This document shows, piece after piece, positions 12,501-27,400 of a stretch of DNA of 64,000 bases. Every line of letters starts with the position of its first letter. Position 1 is the first letter of the stretch. The translations under genes were made by a program, and so were the position numbers. The stretch is from assembly GCA_016748015.1 (NCBI GenBank), contig JAAOMT010000690.1:136939-200938 (forward strand), given 5' to 3'. Below the pieces are notes generated by a model that saw only the letters and a list, made by a program, of their open reading frames with translations, ran no database searches and was not told where the DNA came from. The stretch is from Geosiphon pyriformis. Lineage: Eukaryota > Glomeromycota > Glomeromycetes > Archaeosporales > Geosiphonaceae.

Positions 12501-12839
12501 GATACTTAAAACTGAATACTATAATTAAATTATACAATATTTATTTTTGTTTCAGATCTGAAAAAAATTTTAAACCAAATTTATTTTAATTTCTTATAAT
12601 TTTTTATTTAAATTATTAAAAGTATTAATTGTTTAAATTAAAAATAATCAAAAATTGAACTTTTTACAAATTATGACTTTTTTAATTAAAACAAATAATT
12701 TGGATTAATTGTAACTTTTCAGAAAATGGCTTTAATAAAAAAAATATCTTTAATAATAATATTAAAAATATTTGAATATTTAATAACATTTATAAATTAT
12801 AAATTATTTATTATTTTATGTATATATGTAAATATATTA

Positions 12840-12903
<64 letters not shown>

Positions 12904-15079
12904 GCTTTAACAAAGTGTAATTTAATTATTAATTATAACATAAAATATAAATATCTTATAAATAATTATAATTTATATGTTTTTTTATACATTAATTATT
13001 TAAGTTAGTTTAGATTAAATTAAATTGAATTTATAAAAAAAACCCATCTTAAAGAAATTTTTTATACATAAAAACAACCAAAGTACAACTGTTTTTAATA
13101 AATTTATTTATTTATTTAAGAGTATTATTTGTATTCAACTTAATTTTAAAATAAAAGTTTCTAAAAAGCTATTATTTAAGTAAATATTTTATATTTTGCT
13201 TTAAGTTTATCTTTTTTTTTATACAATCTACTTAAATTTTCTTTAAAAACAACAATTTTTTGAATTATAAAACATTTTTTATTTAACTTAACATATAAAA
13301 CAAAAAAATTAAAATGCCAATAAACTTAAATATAAACTAAATTAATAAAATCAACTTAATAGTTTAAATTTTAAAAAAGTTAATTTAGAACCAACCAAAA
13401 AATTAACAACAATAGTAGCAACAATAAAAGTAACCAAAAAAAACAACAAAAAAACCAATAAAATAAAAGTCTTAATATAAAACTTAATATTAATAAAGCA
13501 AAATTCAAAAACTTTAAGACTACTTATAAACTTAAACAAAAACTTAAAAAAATAAAATAAAAATACTTTGCAATTTAAAATTAAATAATCTAAATTTTAA
13601 TATTTAAAACAATACCAATAACCAAAAATTTTTAATCAAATATAATATTTTTTTAAATACTAATTTTTACAATTGTAATATTTAAGTTTTTTTAAAAACC
13701 AAAAGTTATAATTGCATATTTTAGTTGTTAAAAAAAGTTAAAAAAATAGAGAATAAAATATATAATTACAAATTTAAGAACCAATTTATTAATTTAAAAA
13801 CAATATAATCAAAAAAAATTTGAACTTAAATATATTATAATAGCAATATTAGTTTTAATTAATAAAAAAAAATTTTAATATTATTTTTAATTATTAAAAC
13901 TAATTAATAAATAAAAACAGTTATAATTGTATTAAAAAACTTAAAATATATTACTAAATATTAGTAAATTTTAACATAATTAAAAAAACATTGAAAATAT
14001 TTTTATATAAATAATAAAAATATTTTTAAGTATATTTTACAAAATAACAACAGCAAAAAAAGATATAAATTTAAAAATTACTATTATTAAAGATTTTAAT
14101 TATTATTTAATAATTTTATTTATGTTATTTTGTTATTAATTTTATTGCTAATAGCAGTTAGTAAACTTTTAATAAATTAATTTGTTTTTTTTTATACTTT
14201 AAATCATTATTGTTATTGAATTTATAATAAAATAACCAATTCTATACTAATTATTTATGTAATTATTTTCCAATAAAAATAAATTTTTTTACAAAAAGTT
14301 TCGATTATAGACTATTCAATAATATAAAAAAAACTTTAAATAAAAAGAATTATAAAAAAATTGTTTTTAGTTTAGATTTAGAATTAATTAAGTAATTATT
14401 AAAATTAGTAATTAATTAATTTCAGAATATTTTGTTAAAATTTATGAATTATAAGCAATAATAATTATAAAAAAAGTTTTGTTTTCAAAAATAGATTTTA
14501 TTTAATTAATTTGTCATAAATAATTACTTGTTTTTAGAAAGATAATTCTAATAAAAATATTAATTAATAATAAATACATTTTTTCAAAGAAAAAACTTTT
14601 TTTTTATATAATTTATTATAATATTATTTTATAATTTAACATTTTTTTTGCTAATATATATTAACAAATAAAAATTTATTTTAATAAACTACAAATTATT
14701 TTTATAAATTATTAATTATTTTAGTAAATTGTTAAATATTTAACAAACTTCTAAATATTTTAGCAAACTTTTAAATATTATATAATTTAAAATTTTACAT
14801 AATCTTATTATTATATTTAATTATATTTATGTATTTATATAAGTTAAAATAATTTTTAAAAATTATAAAAATATCTTTTTCTTATTATCTTTTGGCCATA
14901 ATAAAAGTAAAAAATTATCAAAGAAATAACTTTTCTTTTTTCTTTTTTCTCTTTGTTTTTCTTAATTATTTTTTCCAACTTATTTCTTTTTGTTGTAATA
15001 AAACTGGTAAGCTCTTTTGCTGATGGCTTTGATTTGAATTTGGCTGGTTTGAAAACATGCTTAAGCACCAAAAAAAAAT
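12500..15079. other. AT-rich left arm of the block
   Basis: No gene seen apart from the (TTA)n tract. A Lys-rich minus-strand open frame at 14856-15071 (KKNKEKKEKRK and similar) is probably a composition artefact or a fragment of an element next to the retrotransposon relic. Confidence 0.4.
12843..12902. repeat. (TTA)20 microsatellite
   Basis: Uninterrupted TTA/ATT triplets just inside the left edge of the AT-rich block. Confidence 0.95.
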
Positions 15080-18000
15080 GAATAAAGAATATATATTCTT
15101 GCAGTATATCTTACAAAAAATTAAAGAAGCTTAATATAGATATTGGTATAATTAACTTTTTTATTGGCTCTTTAAGTCTTGAAAATATTGGTGTTTCTAA
15201 TAGAAAGTCTATGATGTTTTGGGATAGCAAAGTTGGTAGTAAAACCAGTAATATTAATGGTTTATTAGATATAGAAAATATGAAAAACATGGTTATTAAA
15301 GAGACTAGCTATGTAAATTCAGATATTTTGGTAATTAATAAGAATATAAATAATATTATGTTCTAAAAAATTCATACTTAAACATATGTGTTGAGTTAAC
15401 CACTAAAAACTCTTTTATTTATGGATTTAAGTAATAACAAAGACATCTTAATACTTCTGTAATTTAAGTTTAATAGCTTTATATAACTTTTATTAATTAA
15501 GTTACATGTTTTAAAAAACAGAGTTTTAATTTGGCAAAATCTTTTACATTAGATATTAAATTTTCTGCTATACTTAGGAAATCTTTTGGTAATAAGTTGT
15601 TGGTAGTAAAAAAAATTTTTTATTTTGTTGATGGTTTTGAAGAAATATCAACTTTTTTAAGAATTTTTGGTATAATTAAATCAGCTTTTATATCTGAGTT
15701 TAGTTTGAGAGTTGACAATTAACAAAAATATTTTAGTCAATGATAAAATTAAAATGGCAAACAAATATACAAATTGAAAAGTAATAATTAAAGAAATTCC
15801 TATTAATTTTCTAAAATTAGCTGTAAAATCAGTTTTTTCCAAATTTAATAAGATTGTGTTTATTAAAATACAGCTGATTGGTTTTTAGCAAAAGATTCTA
15901 ATAAAGTTTGAATCAGCTAAAATTGCTGATTTGGTTGTAACTAAGTAGTTTGTTTTTATAAAAAAAAATTCTGTTTGTGTTGCAAAGACTATTGATGATA
16001 AATAAATATGGATATTTAAGAATTAATATTAAACTTTGCTATATATTTTGTTAGTTGGTACTATTGCTCATAATTTTTCTGATTTATTGGTTTCATATAA
16101 TAAAAAAACTTGTTTTATTGGCTGCAATTCAAATTTATATGTATATAACAAATGTGCTGTAATTTGGTTTGTTAATGAAACATTCAAAAAAGCTGTTATT
16201 AATTTTATTTTAATTTTTAAGAGAGTAAATTTGTGTTGGATTGGTTTTTTTTGGTCTGTTGTGCTTGGTACAAACAATTTGGTCATGTTTTTAATATATG
16301 TTTAATAAGTGAAAATTTGGATAATTATAATAAAAGAGTGATTAATTTTTAGGATCAAATTTATTTGGCAAATATATATAAAAAAAACAGGTGCTAATTG
16401 TTTATTCAGTTTTTTTTGATAAGAAAACTTGAGTTCAAATTACTGGTAGTTTTTTTTTTCATGTAATTTTTCTGGTCTCTCTTGGTATTAGTTTGTTTTT
16501 AAATGTTAAATCTTTTCTATTAATGTCTATTAAAATGAATAATAGATTTATTATTCTTAAATACAATCTTATTAGTCTTATAAAGCAAGTCAAAAAGCTG
16601 ACTAAGAAGTTGGATACACTTGAACCAATGGTTTTCTAGTCTAGTCTTAGATATCAGCCATTGGTGGCTTCTTTATCACAGAATTAAAAGATAGATATAG
16701 TAATAAGTAAGAATTTAAGTACAGTTACTAATAGTAAAACTATTGTAAAAGTGGTATTTTTGAATCTGTTAATGGTTTTTAAGTTAAAAAACAGTTTGCA
16801 AAGTCTTTTAGATATGATTTTGGACTTTATAATCAAGATAGATAATATTAGTTTTAGTTTAGACATCTCTTTTTTTTAATGACTAATTTTGTGTAAAAGA
16901 TTGCTATATACAATATTAAAAGTATTAATGTTTTTGCTAAGCAAACAAATATTGTTTAATAACATATTAATTTGAATAATATAATTTCTATTATTATAGA
17001 AATTAAATTAAGGTCTAATATTAAGCCATAGATAATAAATAAGTTTAAAAAAATACGAATTTTCATATTTGGTTTGAATAAAGATTTTCTTAGCACTAAA
17101 GTAACTATAATTATAAACAATTTCTTGACTTAACATGTCTCAAAAGTTGATAAAATTTCAAACAGAATTATTTCAATTCATTTTTTGTTTAAAAATAAAC
17201 TCTCAGTAACAATTTTGGAGTTGTATATTAGTGTTTTTACTAAGACTAAATTTAAATAAACATTAAAAATCAATTTTTTTATTATTAAGACAGTTAATTC
17301 CAGTATTTTTGTGATTTTAAATGGAAATTTTAATAAGAATAGATCAAAAAAAAGTGTAAGTTTCAAGTTTTGTTTAAATTTGAATTTGGTTAATACATTC
17401 AATAAATATTTATTAACCTAAGTTTCTACTTGAAACAATTCTAAAAGTGTTGAAAAAGTGTTGAATTTTATATTTGTAAATAAGAATCTGGTATCTGCAG
17501 TTACAAGCCATAAGATTAATATTGTATCAAAAATTTTTGATATAAATCACAAGGCAGTTTCAGTTTTAATTGGTTTAGATGGTCTTCTGAATATTTATTT
17601 TAATAGTATTTATAAGCAAGTTAATAAAAATTAATAGAAATTTAAGATAAAAGATATAAATAAAACCAAATAAGTGCAATTTAAAAAGTGCTTTTTTAAT
17701 AAGTTACTAATAGTATCAAATATGTTCAAGGAGGTAGAAAATCATAATAATTTAGATATAATATGAAAAATATTAAGAGAAGTTATAGTACAGTCTGTTA
17801 ATATGATGTTTTTTAAACATTAGTATAGTGAATATGATTGCTTAAAAAAACAAACAATTGTTAAAATCTTTTAGATTGGAGCTACTTATTATTAAGATTG
17901 TAAAAAAATAAAATTTTGGAGATTTGTTGAAAGTTGATTATTTTATCAAAGTTTGGTTAATTGTTAATAGTATTGAAATGTCTAAGATTGTTAGTATAAT

Positions 18001-18655
18001 TTAAGATAATATAAAATCAACAGACATTATTAAACATTTGTTAATAATTAAAAAAAATATTGAAAATCCAAGTATTATAAATCAAAGGCATCTAAAAACA
18101 TGGCTATTTAAAAAACAATAAAATAACATATAGAAAATTTCTGCTTTGACAAAAGATGAATAATAAAAAGTGTTTTAAAATATCTTTTTTACAAAGTTGT
18201 TTTGAATTATCTGGTAATTAAAAATAAATTGGCTATAAAGTCTAATAAAGTAAAGCTTAAAGTTAATAAGATTATAAAAGAGTGGACAAAAAAATAGTCA
18301 GTATTTTTGAAGTTGACTGAACTTTAGTTTTACCAATATATGTCTTTAGATTATGTTGATTATAATGTCTTTTTTAATATAATAAAAAAAATTAATATAG
18401 AAGAGCTAGCTTTAGTGATTAATAGTTTACCAAATGACAAGACTGTTGAGTTGTCAAAAATTTTAAATGAACTTTGAAAACATTACAGTGATAAGGTGTT
18501 GAAATGTCTCTTATGGTTGCTAAATTTGTGTTTAATTTTGAATATGATTCTAGTTTCTTAAAAGAAAGTATAAGTTTTAATGATCTCCAAACTTTATAAG
18601 TAAAATAGCATTTTAACAAATACTTAGCCTATTATACTAATTCAGTCAGAGAGAT
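15080..18655 (+). mobile_element. Decayed non-LTR (LINE-type) retrotransposon
   Basis: Many stops, but plus-strand frames still spell a LINE in order. ORF1-like/gag region: SFTLDIKFSAILRKSFGNKL with KKIFYFVDGF at about 15531-15720, then LVGTIAHNFSDLL and KTCFIGCNSNLYVYNKCAV at about 16040-16170. Endonuclease (AP-type): a degraded 'KIAIYNIKSINV' at about 16890-16930 and ISIHFLFKNKLSVTIL at about 17155-17215, followed by a GGNFN-like and a 'DINHKAVSV' stretch around 17300-17560. Start of the reverse-transcriptase region: SLPNDKTVELSKILNELWKH at about 18423-18483 and 'VLMISK...ILTNT' at about 18560-18630, where the match ends before the catalytic YxDD motif, so the copy is 3' truncated or spliced to other sequence. 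I recall close relatives in multiple copies in Rhizophagus-type genomes; no search was possible. Stops fall at former Arg, Gln and Trp positions. Confidence 0.7.
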
Positions 18656-19482
18656 TTTCTGATTTGTCAATGGAAATTATTTTTTTTATAATAGTAAAAA
18701 AAATTAGAGAAGTTTTTGAAAACAATTGTAGAACACTAAACAAAATTTCTGAAATATTACAACATTCAATTACTCTTCTTTTTTATAAGCTGCTATTGTT
18801 ATCAGAAGACAATGACAAAACTATTAAATCTGGCTTGTTGTTTGTGAATATTATGAGAGTTTTAATAATAGTTAACATATGATACAGTACTGCTGTTCTT
18901 GGTGCTTTGGAGACTGGTAATGCTTCAGAGACTAGTAGTGCTTTAAAAGCTGTTGCTGTAGATATCAATGAAGTTACTCTGGATCAAAATTTGGCTAACA
19001 AGATTACTTTTTCTCCATATTGGAAGAAGGAATTAACAGACCTACAAGTGAGAATAATGGCCCAATAGAATCTTTCAGAAACAAATTTGTTAATAGAACA
19101 TTGTTTGAGCAAATCAACTAGAAATGGAGTTCAAATTTATCTTTTCTTAAGAAAAGAAATATGATTAGTAATAAAACTCAGAGCATAAGTATTTTTATAT
19201 ATACCCAATAAATACATTTTCACACCAACTTTGACATCTATAATTAAAAAAAGGCTCTATACTAGCAATTATATTGACCAATATTTAATATTAGCAAGCA
19301 AAAGTTTGACTGATAGTTTTAAAAATGTATTAAAAATCAACTTTTTTGGGACAAATAAATCCATGTTGAATGCTTTTCATAATTCAAACATAATCATACA
19401 GAATGGAAATTCGGACCTAGACTTAACATATCATGTTTTAAAAATGCCAATTATAAATGATAATACACTCAATCTAACATAA
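18655..19482 (+). pseudogene. Decayed coding stretch of unknown family after the LINE relic
   Basis: Plus-strand frames stay mostly open with a few stops. Readable pieces include an 'ILQHSITLLFYKLLLLSEDND' type helix at about 18755-18820, a GALETGNASETSSALKAVAVD piece at about 18899-18962, and the last frame 19231-19482. It does not continue the reverse transcriptase and I do not recognise the family. It may be part of another transposon into which, or beside which, the LINE landed. Confidence 0.4.
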
Positions 19483-19539
19483 ACAAAACTGTACACAATA
19501 CAATATATTTCTAATTTCTTGAAAGATATTTATTAGACT

Positions 19540-22255
19540 GTCACATGATTAACTTGATAAGCTTTGAAAACATGATCACTTAAAAGAGGTATTAGAAAGT
19601 TAATAATAGATAATAGTTGTAATTTTATTAACAGATTTATATTTTTTGATGATCTGCTTTTTTACTTGTTACTGGAATTGGTTTCCAAGTACCTAACAAT
19701 GTTTTTTTAATTTATCTTGTTTTAAGAAAGTCTATTTTTTTCATCTATGCAATTTTACTGAATTTTTTTATTTTTTCACTTAATATTTATTCATGGCCAA
19801 TATCATAAAAAACACAATTAGAGATATTTGGATTTACAAACTGTGTCTTTCTTATTTGAACTCAAAATTGATTTGATTCAGCAATAAAACTAGAATGTGT
19901 ATAAGACCTGTATATTTTACTTTTAGAATATCCAATAACATTAAAAAAATTAGTATGCAATCTCTTAAATTTAATACAGTTATATGCTGTAATTTTCTAA
20001 TGTCATTGTGAAAATATAAAAAAAATCAATGATTTGAGTGTTTTGTTAATTTTTTTAAGTATTGCATCATAGCCTTAATGTTGATTTGAAAGTTTAGATT
20101 GAGAAATTACAATTTTTTTTTGAATTAGCTTGCAAACTTTAGGCTTCAATTGTAGTCATTGTTTTTCATCAACAATTTCAATTAATTGGTAAATAGAATG
20201 GTGCCAAGCAGACCAAATTGGTACAAACATTTGTCTAGCCACAAGTTTTAATGAAAACTTATTAAAACAAACTCCAGTGTAAAAGTTAATAATTGCTTGT
20301 AAATAAAAAAAAACTTGTTTATACTTTAATCTAAATGTGGAATCTGTTTCATTTTGGGTTTATTTTAAGTAATCTTTAACAAATGGATTTTCCTTAGAAA
20401 CAACATATAACTATATTAATTTGAAAGCCATTACATGTTTATATATATTACATATTGAATCCCACAACTTATAATGATCAAGACATTTTTTAAAAAACTG
20501 CAATTGACTTTTACTCTAATATCCCTAACATTGTGCAAAATATTTTATATTGATATTCTAATTCAGCTTAACAAATGCTTTTAGTATATTCATCCCTTCA
20601 TAAAAAGTACTTGGAACCAATATAAGTCAAGAAAAGTCTTTTTTGATTGTTTGTGCATAATAATAAGATACTTTATCACATATTATTACAACCCATCTGC
20701 AGCTACTATCTTTAATGCTAGATAGTTCTTCAATATGCTCAAAAACCTTTCAAATATTGGCAATTGAGTTTGAATTTATGGTTATTAGATTAAGAACATA
20801 TAATTGTGACATATAAATCTCAATTTTTGGATACAATTGTGCATTTTTAAATGTATGAGAATAAGAAATAAGTTTTTTGGCAATGTTAGCTGATTTATTC
20901 AATTAATTCATCTTGGTAATTGTTGGTAATTTTTTATGGCATGCAGGACAAATTTGCTTCTTATTATTAATATTAGATAATTAACAAGCTGGGCATTTTT
21001 TTAAAGAACCAATTTGGTTTTAATATTGTATTAATTCATTAATTATATTTGTTTTTTAACTTTTTTCTACACAAAGCTCTTCTAAAATAATAATAAGATA
21101 ATTAGTAAGTTTTTTATAAATTTCATTTATCATACCTAAAGTTAATGAAAATAATTTCTCATATTCTTTTTTGGGAAGTTCAAAATACAACCAAAGATCT
21201 ATATTTTGAATATTATTAATTTAATTATAATTAAAAGCAACAAAACTCATAATGATATTAAATATGACTGTATTATATCTGTAATCTAAGTAATTTTTTT
21301 GATCTTTTTGTTCATTGTTAAAGACTAAAAATAAATTTTTTTTGGAAAGCTTTGACTGTTTTATAGTCAAACTTTCTAACCAGTTAGTAAGCTTTTTATA
21401 ATAATCAGAACTTATAATATGATTATCAATATTAATGACTATTTTCGATCTTGCTACTGAATATTTAATTGCTGAAATGGCTAAATTAATAGCAGAAACA
21501 TATTTTAAATACCTTGATCTATATATAACATCAATTGCTACAGCATACTTAAAAAGCTTTTCCCTTTTATTTTAATATTTATCTTTATTATGAGTAAAAG
21601 TTTCAATAAATCTTATAATAATTGGATTTTGTTTTGTAAATCATGTTAAAGAACAATACTTTAAAAGACTATTTAGACTAAAATGTTCATAATTTTTATT
21701 CAAACTTATTATATCATTATACAAATTACCTTGTTCTCTTTTGGCAATTTTTTTTATGGATTTAATATGATCTTGTTGATTATTAAATACTTTATCTAAT
21801 TTCTTTTTTAATATTGCATTCTCAGATAATAATTGTTGATTGATATTTTTTAGCTCTTGTATCTATTTTATATAAACTTTATATATTGAATCTGGCAAAA
21901 ATACTTAGACTTCAAAATCAGAAAAAGTTTTTTCTAATTCTAACAATTTGTTATCATTAAAAAGTCTTGGTCTTTTTCTTTCTGTTTTTTCTAAATCTAA
22001 AAAAGTTGAATCATTTAATTTAGTAATTTGTTTAATAAAAGATTTTTTAACAACAATCTGATTATAATATCTTTTACATAAAGAGTAATTGTTTAGAAAG
22101 TCAAGTAATATAGTTAATCTAAAAAAATACTTAGTTATTTCCATTATTCTTTTTGCTACAACACTAACTAATGCATGTTGCCATTTTTGATTTTTTTTGG
22201 TCTTATATTTTACTAATTGATTTTCATCATATTCATTGGTAAGAGATTCAAACAA
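19540..22255 (-). mobile_element. Decayed large ORF of an unclassified transposon-like element
   Basis: The minus strand reads as one long protein from about 22255 down to about 19.6 kb, interrupted by stops. Seen in order: an N-terminal 116-residue open frame (KWQHALVSVVAKRIMEITKY), a coiled-coil-like stretch (ENAILKKKLDKVF), the segment YAVAIDVIYRSRYLKYVSA, then KYSVARSKIVINI, two CPAC knuckles at about 20995 and 20950 that could form a zinc ribbon, and a CRWVVIICDKVSYYY segment followed by 'LKAFVKLN'. I associate this order with a large uncharacterised protein family repeated in glomeromycotan and some invertebrate genomes, but cannot name a superfamily. No terminal repeats were found. Confidence 0.45.
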
Positions 22256-22559
22256 ACAGAGTAAGTTTTTGGCATTTATTATAAAGCAAGATATAATTTT
22301 AAATCCAATTTAATAAAAAACTACTATATAAAGTTGTATAAATCTTTATGAATTCTGAAACTTTGTGTTTATAAAAGTATGTTTCTATTGTTAGTTTCGA
22401 TTTTTATTTGAAGTATTTGATCAATAAAGTATTATCAAATTCTTTATGCTAATAATGCTGAATACCAATTAGATTATAAGAATTTTTTGTGGATTATTTC
22501 AGAATTGATCTACGAAATTTAAAATCTCCCTAACTGTATTATATAGCAGTTAGACTTTA

Positions 22560-24402
22560 CTTATTAAATGTTTAATAAAAAAAATTTATATAAATCAAAT
22601 TATTAATTAAGCAGTAATACTTAAGAATTTATTAAATAATTAATAATAAATTAAAATAATAAAATATATTAATTAATAATAAAAATTATAAAAATAATTT
22701 TATGTTAATTAATAACTCAAATTTCTACTAATAACATATTTTTTTCTTAAGATTAAGTTCTATTAAATCCAAATATTGTTTGGAATTTTTAGATAATAAT
22801 TCAAAATTATTAAAATAATTTGATTTAAAAATCATTAAAATTTTAATTTTGTGAGTTTTTTAATATATTAAATTTTTAATAGTTGTAATATCAGATTTTG
22901 TAAATATTTTTATAAAAAAAATTTAAAATATAATAAAAAAATAATAATTTATTTTTGGTTTGAAGAATTTTGTGTTTATTTTTGATTATTTTAAAGTTTT
23001 TTATAAAAAAGTATAAGAATATAAATTAAAAATATTAAATATTTAAATTTAAAGCTTGTTTAATAACAACTATTGGTTTTAAGTTTTGAAAAATATTTTA
23101 TTTTATTTTTTAGTTTTAATTCTGTATAAAAAAACTTTATTTCCAATTTTAAATTTATTTGTAATAGGTAATAATTTGTTGTTACGTTATTTTTTTTGTT
23201 AAACTTAAAAATATTCAATGTAAATAACTGCTTTTTTTTCAAAGTACTAAGAAAAATATAGATCATATTTTTTGAAAAAATTTTTTGTAATCAATTAAAT
23301 TGGATTAATAATATTGTTGTATTTTTATATATTAAATTAAATAATATATGTTTTATTGTATTTTGTTTTAATATTTTATATATTAATAATACTAATAGAA
23401 TAAAGATGGTTTATTTTTATTCAAAATTAATTGAAACTTTCGCTAATAATTTATAAAATGGTTTATTAAAATGTTTTGTAAATTTATTTATTTAAGAATA
23501 ATAAAATAAAAATAGAAATTTTTTAATATTAAATTGTTTAATATTTGTATTAAATTGTTTATAAAATGTGTTTTTTAATCAAATAATAGTTTCATTAAAT
23601 ATTTATATCTACAAATAATATTTTTGTAGATGAAATTTGTTATTAATTTTGTATTTGTTCTTTAAATAATTTTTGTTTTAGATTATTTTATAAAAATAAT
23701 ATACAGTAATTACAATATATTGGTTTTTTTAAATTGTAATAAATAGTATTATTAACAGATTTTTACAGTTTTTAATGCAAAAATTACAATATATATTATA
23801 GAAATTATCATTAAAATTATGTAAAAAAAATTTATATTATTATATGTAATTAACAAAATTAGTCGGAAAATAAAAAATAAAAGATTAATAATTAATTTAA
23901 TAATAATAAAAATATATAGTACAATCTAATTAGTTAATTAAATTAAATATAAAAAAATCTTAGCAAATTAAGAAACACCAATAAAAATTAAGGATTAATA
24001 TATATAATTTAATAACAACAAACTTTATTATGTTTCAAAATTTTTACACACTTTTATTTATGCAATTTAATATTCCAAATTTGTAATTATTATTTGAAAA
24101 TAGTTACTAAAAAATATAATTAATTAAATTATAATTAATATTAATAATATATAATTACATTTTTAAATTTAACTATTAAAATCTGATTATTTAAATTATT
24201 AGTTCTTAAAAAATAATATACCAAGTAAGCTTACAACTAAATTAAATAATTTAATGTATATAAATAATTAATATACTTAAAGTAATTTTAATATAGTATA
24301 TAGATCTTATGTAATTTAGCTATATATAGTTTTTTTATAAGTTAAAAAAACATAATTTTATATTAAGTTAATTCTTTTTTATAGTTTTATAATAAACAGT
24401 TA

Positions 24403-24437
<35 letters not shown>

Positions 24438-27400
24438 TTTAAGTTCTAAATATTTTTTATTAATCTTTAAAGTATATATATAATTATTATTAATCTTTTA
24501 AATTTTTTATTACTTTTAAATTTTTAAATATATGTTATTAACATTTTATATTATGTCTTATTTTACCAAATAAATTATTAGTTTTATTATCTAATCTTGT
24601 TTTATTATAATATTAATTAAGTAATAAAAAGTGTTATATTATTAAAGATATAGTTTTAATAATAGTATTTAATTAATTAAATATTTTAGTTATGTTTTTT
24701 TATATATTTTTTATTTTTTATTTTAAAACTAAGCTTTTAAATACCACATATTTTTAATAATTAATTGAAAAAATTCTGATTATGCTTTAATTGAATAGTT
24801 TTAATTTTTTGTTAATTATATTTTTTGTGTTTTTATAAAATTTGATTATTTTTTCTTATAAAATTCATATTAAGTTGGTTTTTGTCTAAAAATAAATAAT
24901 AATAACAATATTTTTTTTATTTTTATAATTTGTTTATTACTTTTTTATTTTTTTATTTATTAAAATAATTTATATAATTATGTATATATTAGAATTAATA
25001 ATAATATATATAGTTATATATATTATTTAAAAAAATATTGTTATTGTTAAAAAAGTTTTTAAATTTATGTTTTTTTAGTAACAATAGTAATTCAATTAAA
25101 TTAATACTAATTTTATTAAAGTTGTTTAACTTTAATTGAATTTAAAAATTTAAAAAGTGAATTTTTTTTAATAATTATTACAAAATTCAACATATTATTA
25201 TATATTTTTTTATATTTAAAACCAAAAATAATGTTTTAATGTTTTTTAAATAATAATAATTTTTTTAAAGTATACTAATAAAGTTGTTTTTTTTATGTTT
25301 TTAAATTAATTTAAGTAAGTTGTTTAGATTTATTTAGTTTTAATAATAGATAATATTCATGTATAAGAAGTATTATTTTAATTAATATTGCAAATAATAT
25401 TTTTTATTTGAAAACAAATTTTCTGATATTGTAAATATCTTTAAATAAATTTTGAAATTATTGTAATTTTTAAAATTTATTTGTTGTTAATTTAATTGGT
25501 TTTTAATTTTATTTTATTTTTAACAAACTGTTTATATTTATGTATAGTTTTTCTGATTTATAATATATAATATATGTTATTATTTATATAAAAAACAGAA
25601 AATAATAATAGTATAAATAATTAATAGCATAGTAAAAAATTATTAAAATATATAATATTAAAAATTTTAGCAATAATTTAAAAAAATTGTAAAAATTTTA
25701 AAAACTTCATATTACAAAAATTTATGTATATATAATAAAAGTATTAAAAACCATAAAAACAAATATTTAAAAAACAAACAAGTTTATTTAAAAACCAGTT
25801 TAATTTTCTATTATTACTTTTATTAATTTTAATTATTTTAATAAAAACATATTAATTAATTATTTTTAAACCAATTAATTTATAAATTTTATTAAAAATT
25901 CAATTTTATTTAAATTAATATCAGTAGTATTAATAATATTAACTTAATAATTCTAGAACAATAGTTTTTAATTATAATTATTAATAAAATATTAATTTCT
26001 ATTTTATTTTTATTTTTTTTCTTTGTTTGTTTTTTTTGTTTTATTAATTAATAAAAAAAATACTAAAATTACAATATTAAAAATTGTCTAATAAAAAATG
26101 TTAAAAAATAAATTTAAGTGTAATTATAAGAATTAAAATTACTTATTAAAAAGATATAAATATTAAAATAAACTAGTTATTATATTAAAAAAATTATATA
26201 TTAATAATTAACTATAATTACTGTAAATTTTTATTTATTATACAAAAATTGCAACCAAAATTTTTAGATTTCAGTATTAATTTACTTATATATTATGTTT
26301 TAGAATTATTAACTTATCTAAAAAATTTATCTGTAATAATATATAATTAACTAAGAAATTAGTCTATTAGGATTGTTTTATATTAAGCTTTAAATTTTTT
26401 TTGTTGAATTATTTAAGTTTAATATTATTAAATTCTTTGTTTTCTTTAAAATATTAATAAAAATATTTAAAAGCTTATATAATTATTACTGCTTTTAATT
26501 TAATAGATAAATATTTGGTTTTAGCAAATTTAAGTATTTTATTAGCATAAATTACTACTTTTTAATTTTTATTATCAATTTTGTTTTAAATATTTCAAAA
26601 GTTTTTTGTTGTATTAAAGTTTATTACTATTTTATATTTTTGTTGATTAAATAATTAAAAAATTTGGCAATTTTTAATAAATTTTTAATAATAAAGTATT
26701 AATTCTACAAATTTTTTTAATTTAATTATTTAAAAATTCTAAAATTTTATACAATATTTATTTTTTTGATCAGGTTTAATCTTATTTTTGTTAATAATAT
26801 AATCAAAAAAACTAAAATTGTTTTTTTAAAATAGAATTTTTAATGTTTTAATTTTAATTCTGTTTTATATAATTATTAAAAAACTTCTTATAAATAAACT
26901 AAATAAGCTTTAAAATTAATAAGTATATATTAATATTATTAAGATAAACAATTATTAATTATCTTAAAAGATTAATATATATAATATTTATAAATTATAA
27001 AAATATTATTAATATATTACATAATTTAAAAAATATTATATTAAATTTGTAATTTTTTTTGAATTATAAAAACTGTTTTTGGATGATTTTTAAAATTTAG
27101 AATTACTTATTAATATCTACTTTTTAAGTTTTATGTTGAAAAGTATTTTAATTTTTTAAAAACATTTAACATATTGTCAATTCATAAAAATAAGTATATA
27201 TTTTTAATTATTACATTATAAATTAATAATAATCTATAGAAAATCTAATCTTTTTATTTTTTTCTTAATTAAAACTACTAATAAAATTTATAGGCTTTTT
27301 AATAATTGAATAAATCTATTTTTAGATATTTTTTAAACTTTTTTTTTAATGAATTAATAACTAATAAGTAGTATTTAATATATTTATTAACATTTTAATT

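Noticed and set aside
14856-15071. Lys-rich minus-strand ORF
   Set aside because: Composition-driven; A-rich stretches give Lys codons, and no family features are visible.
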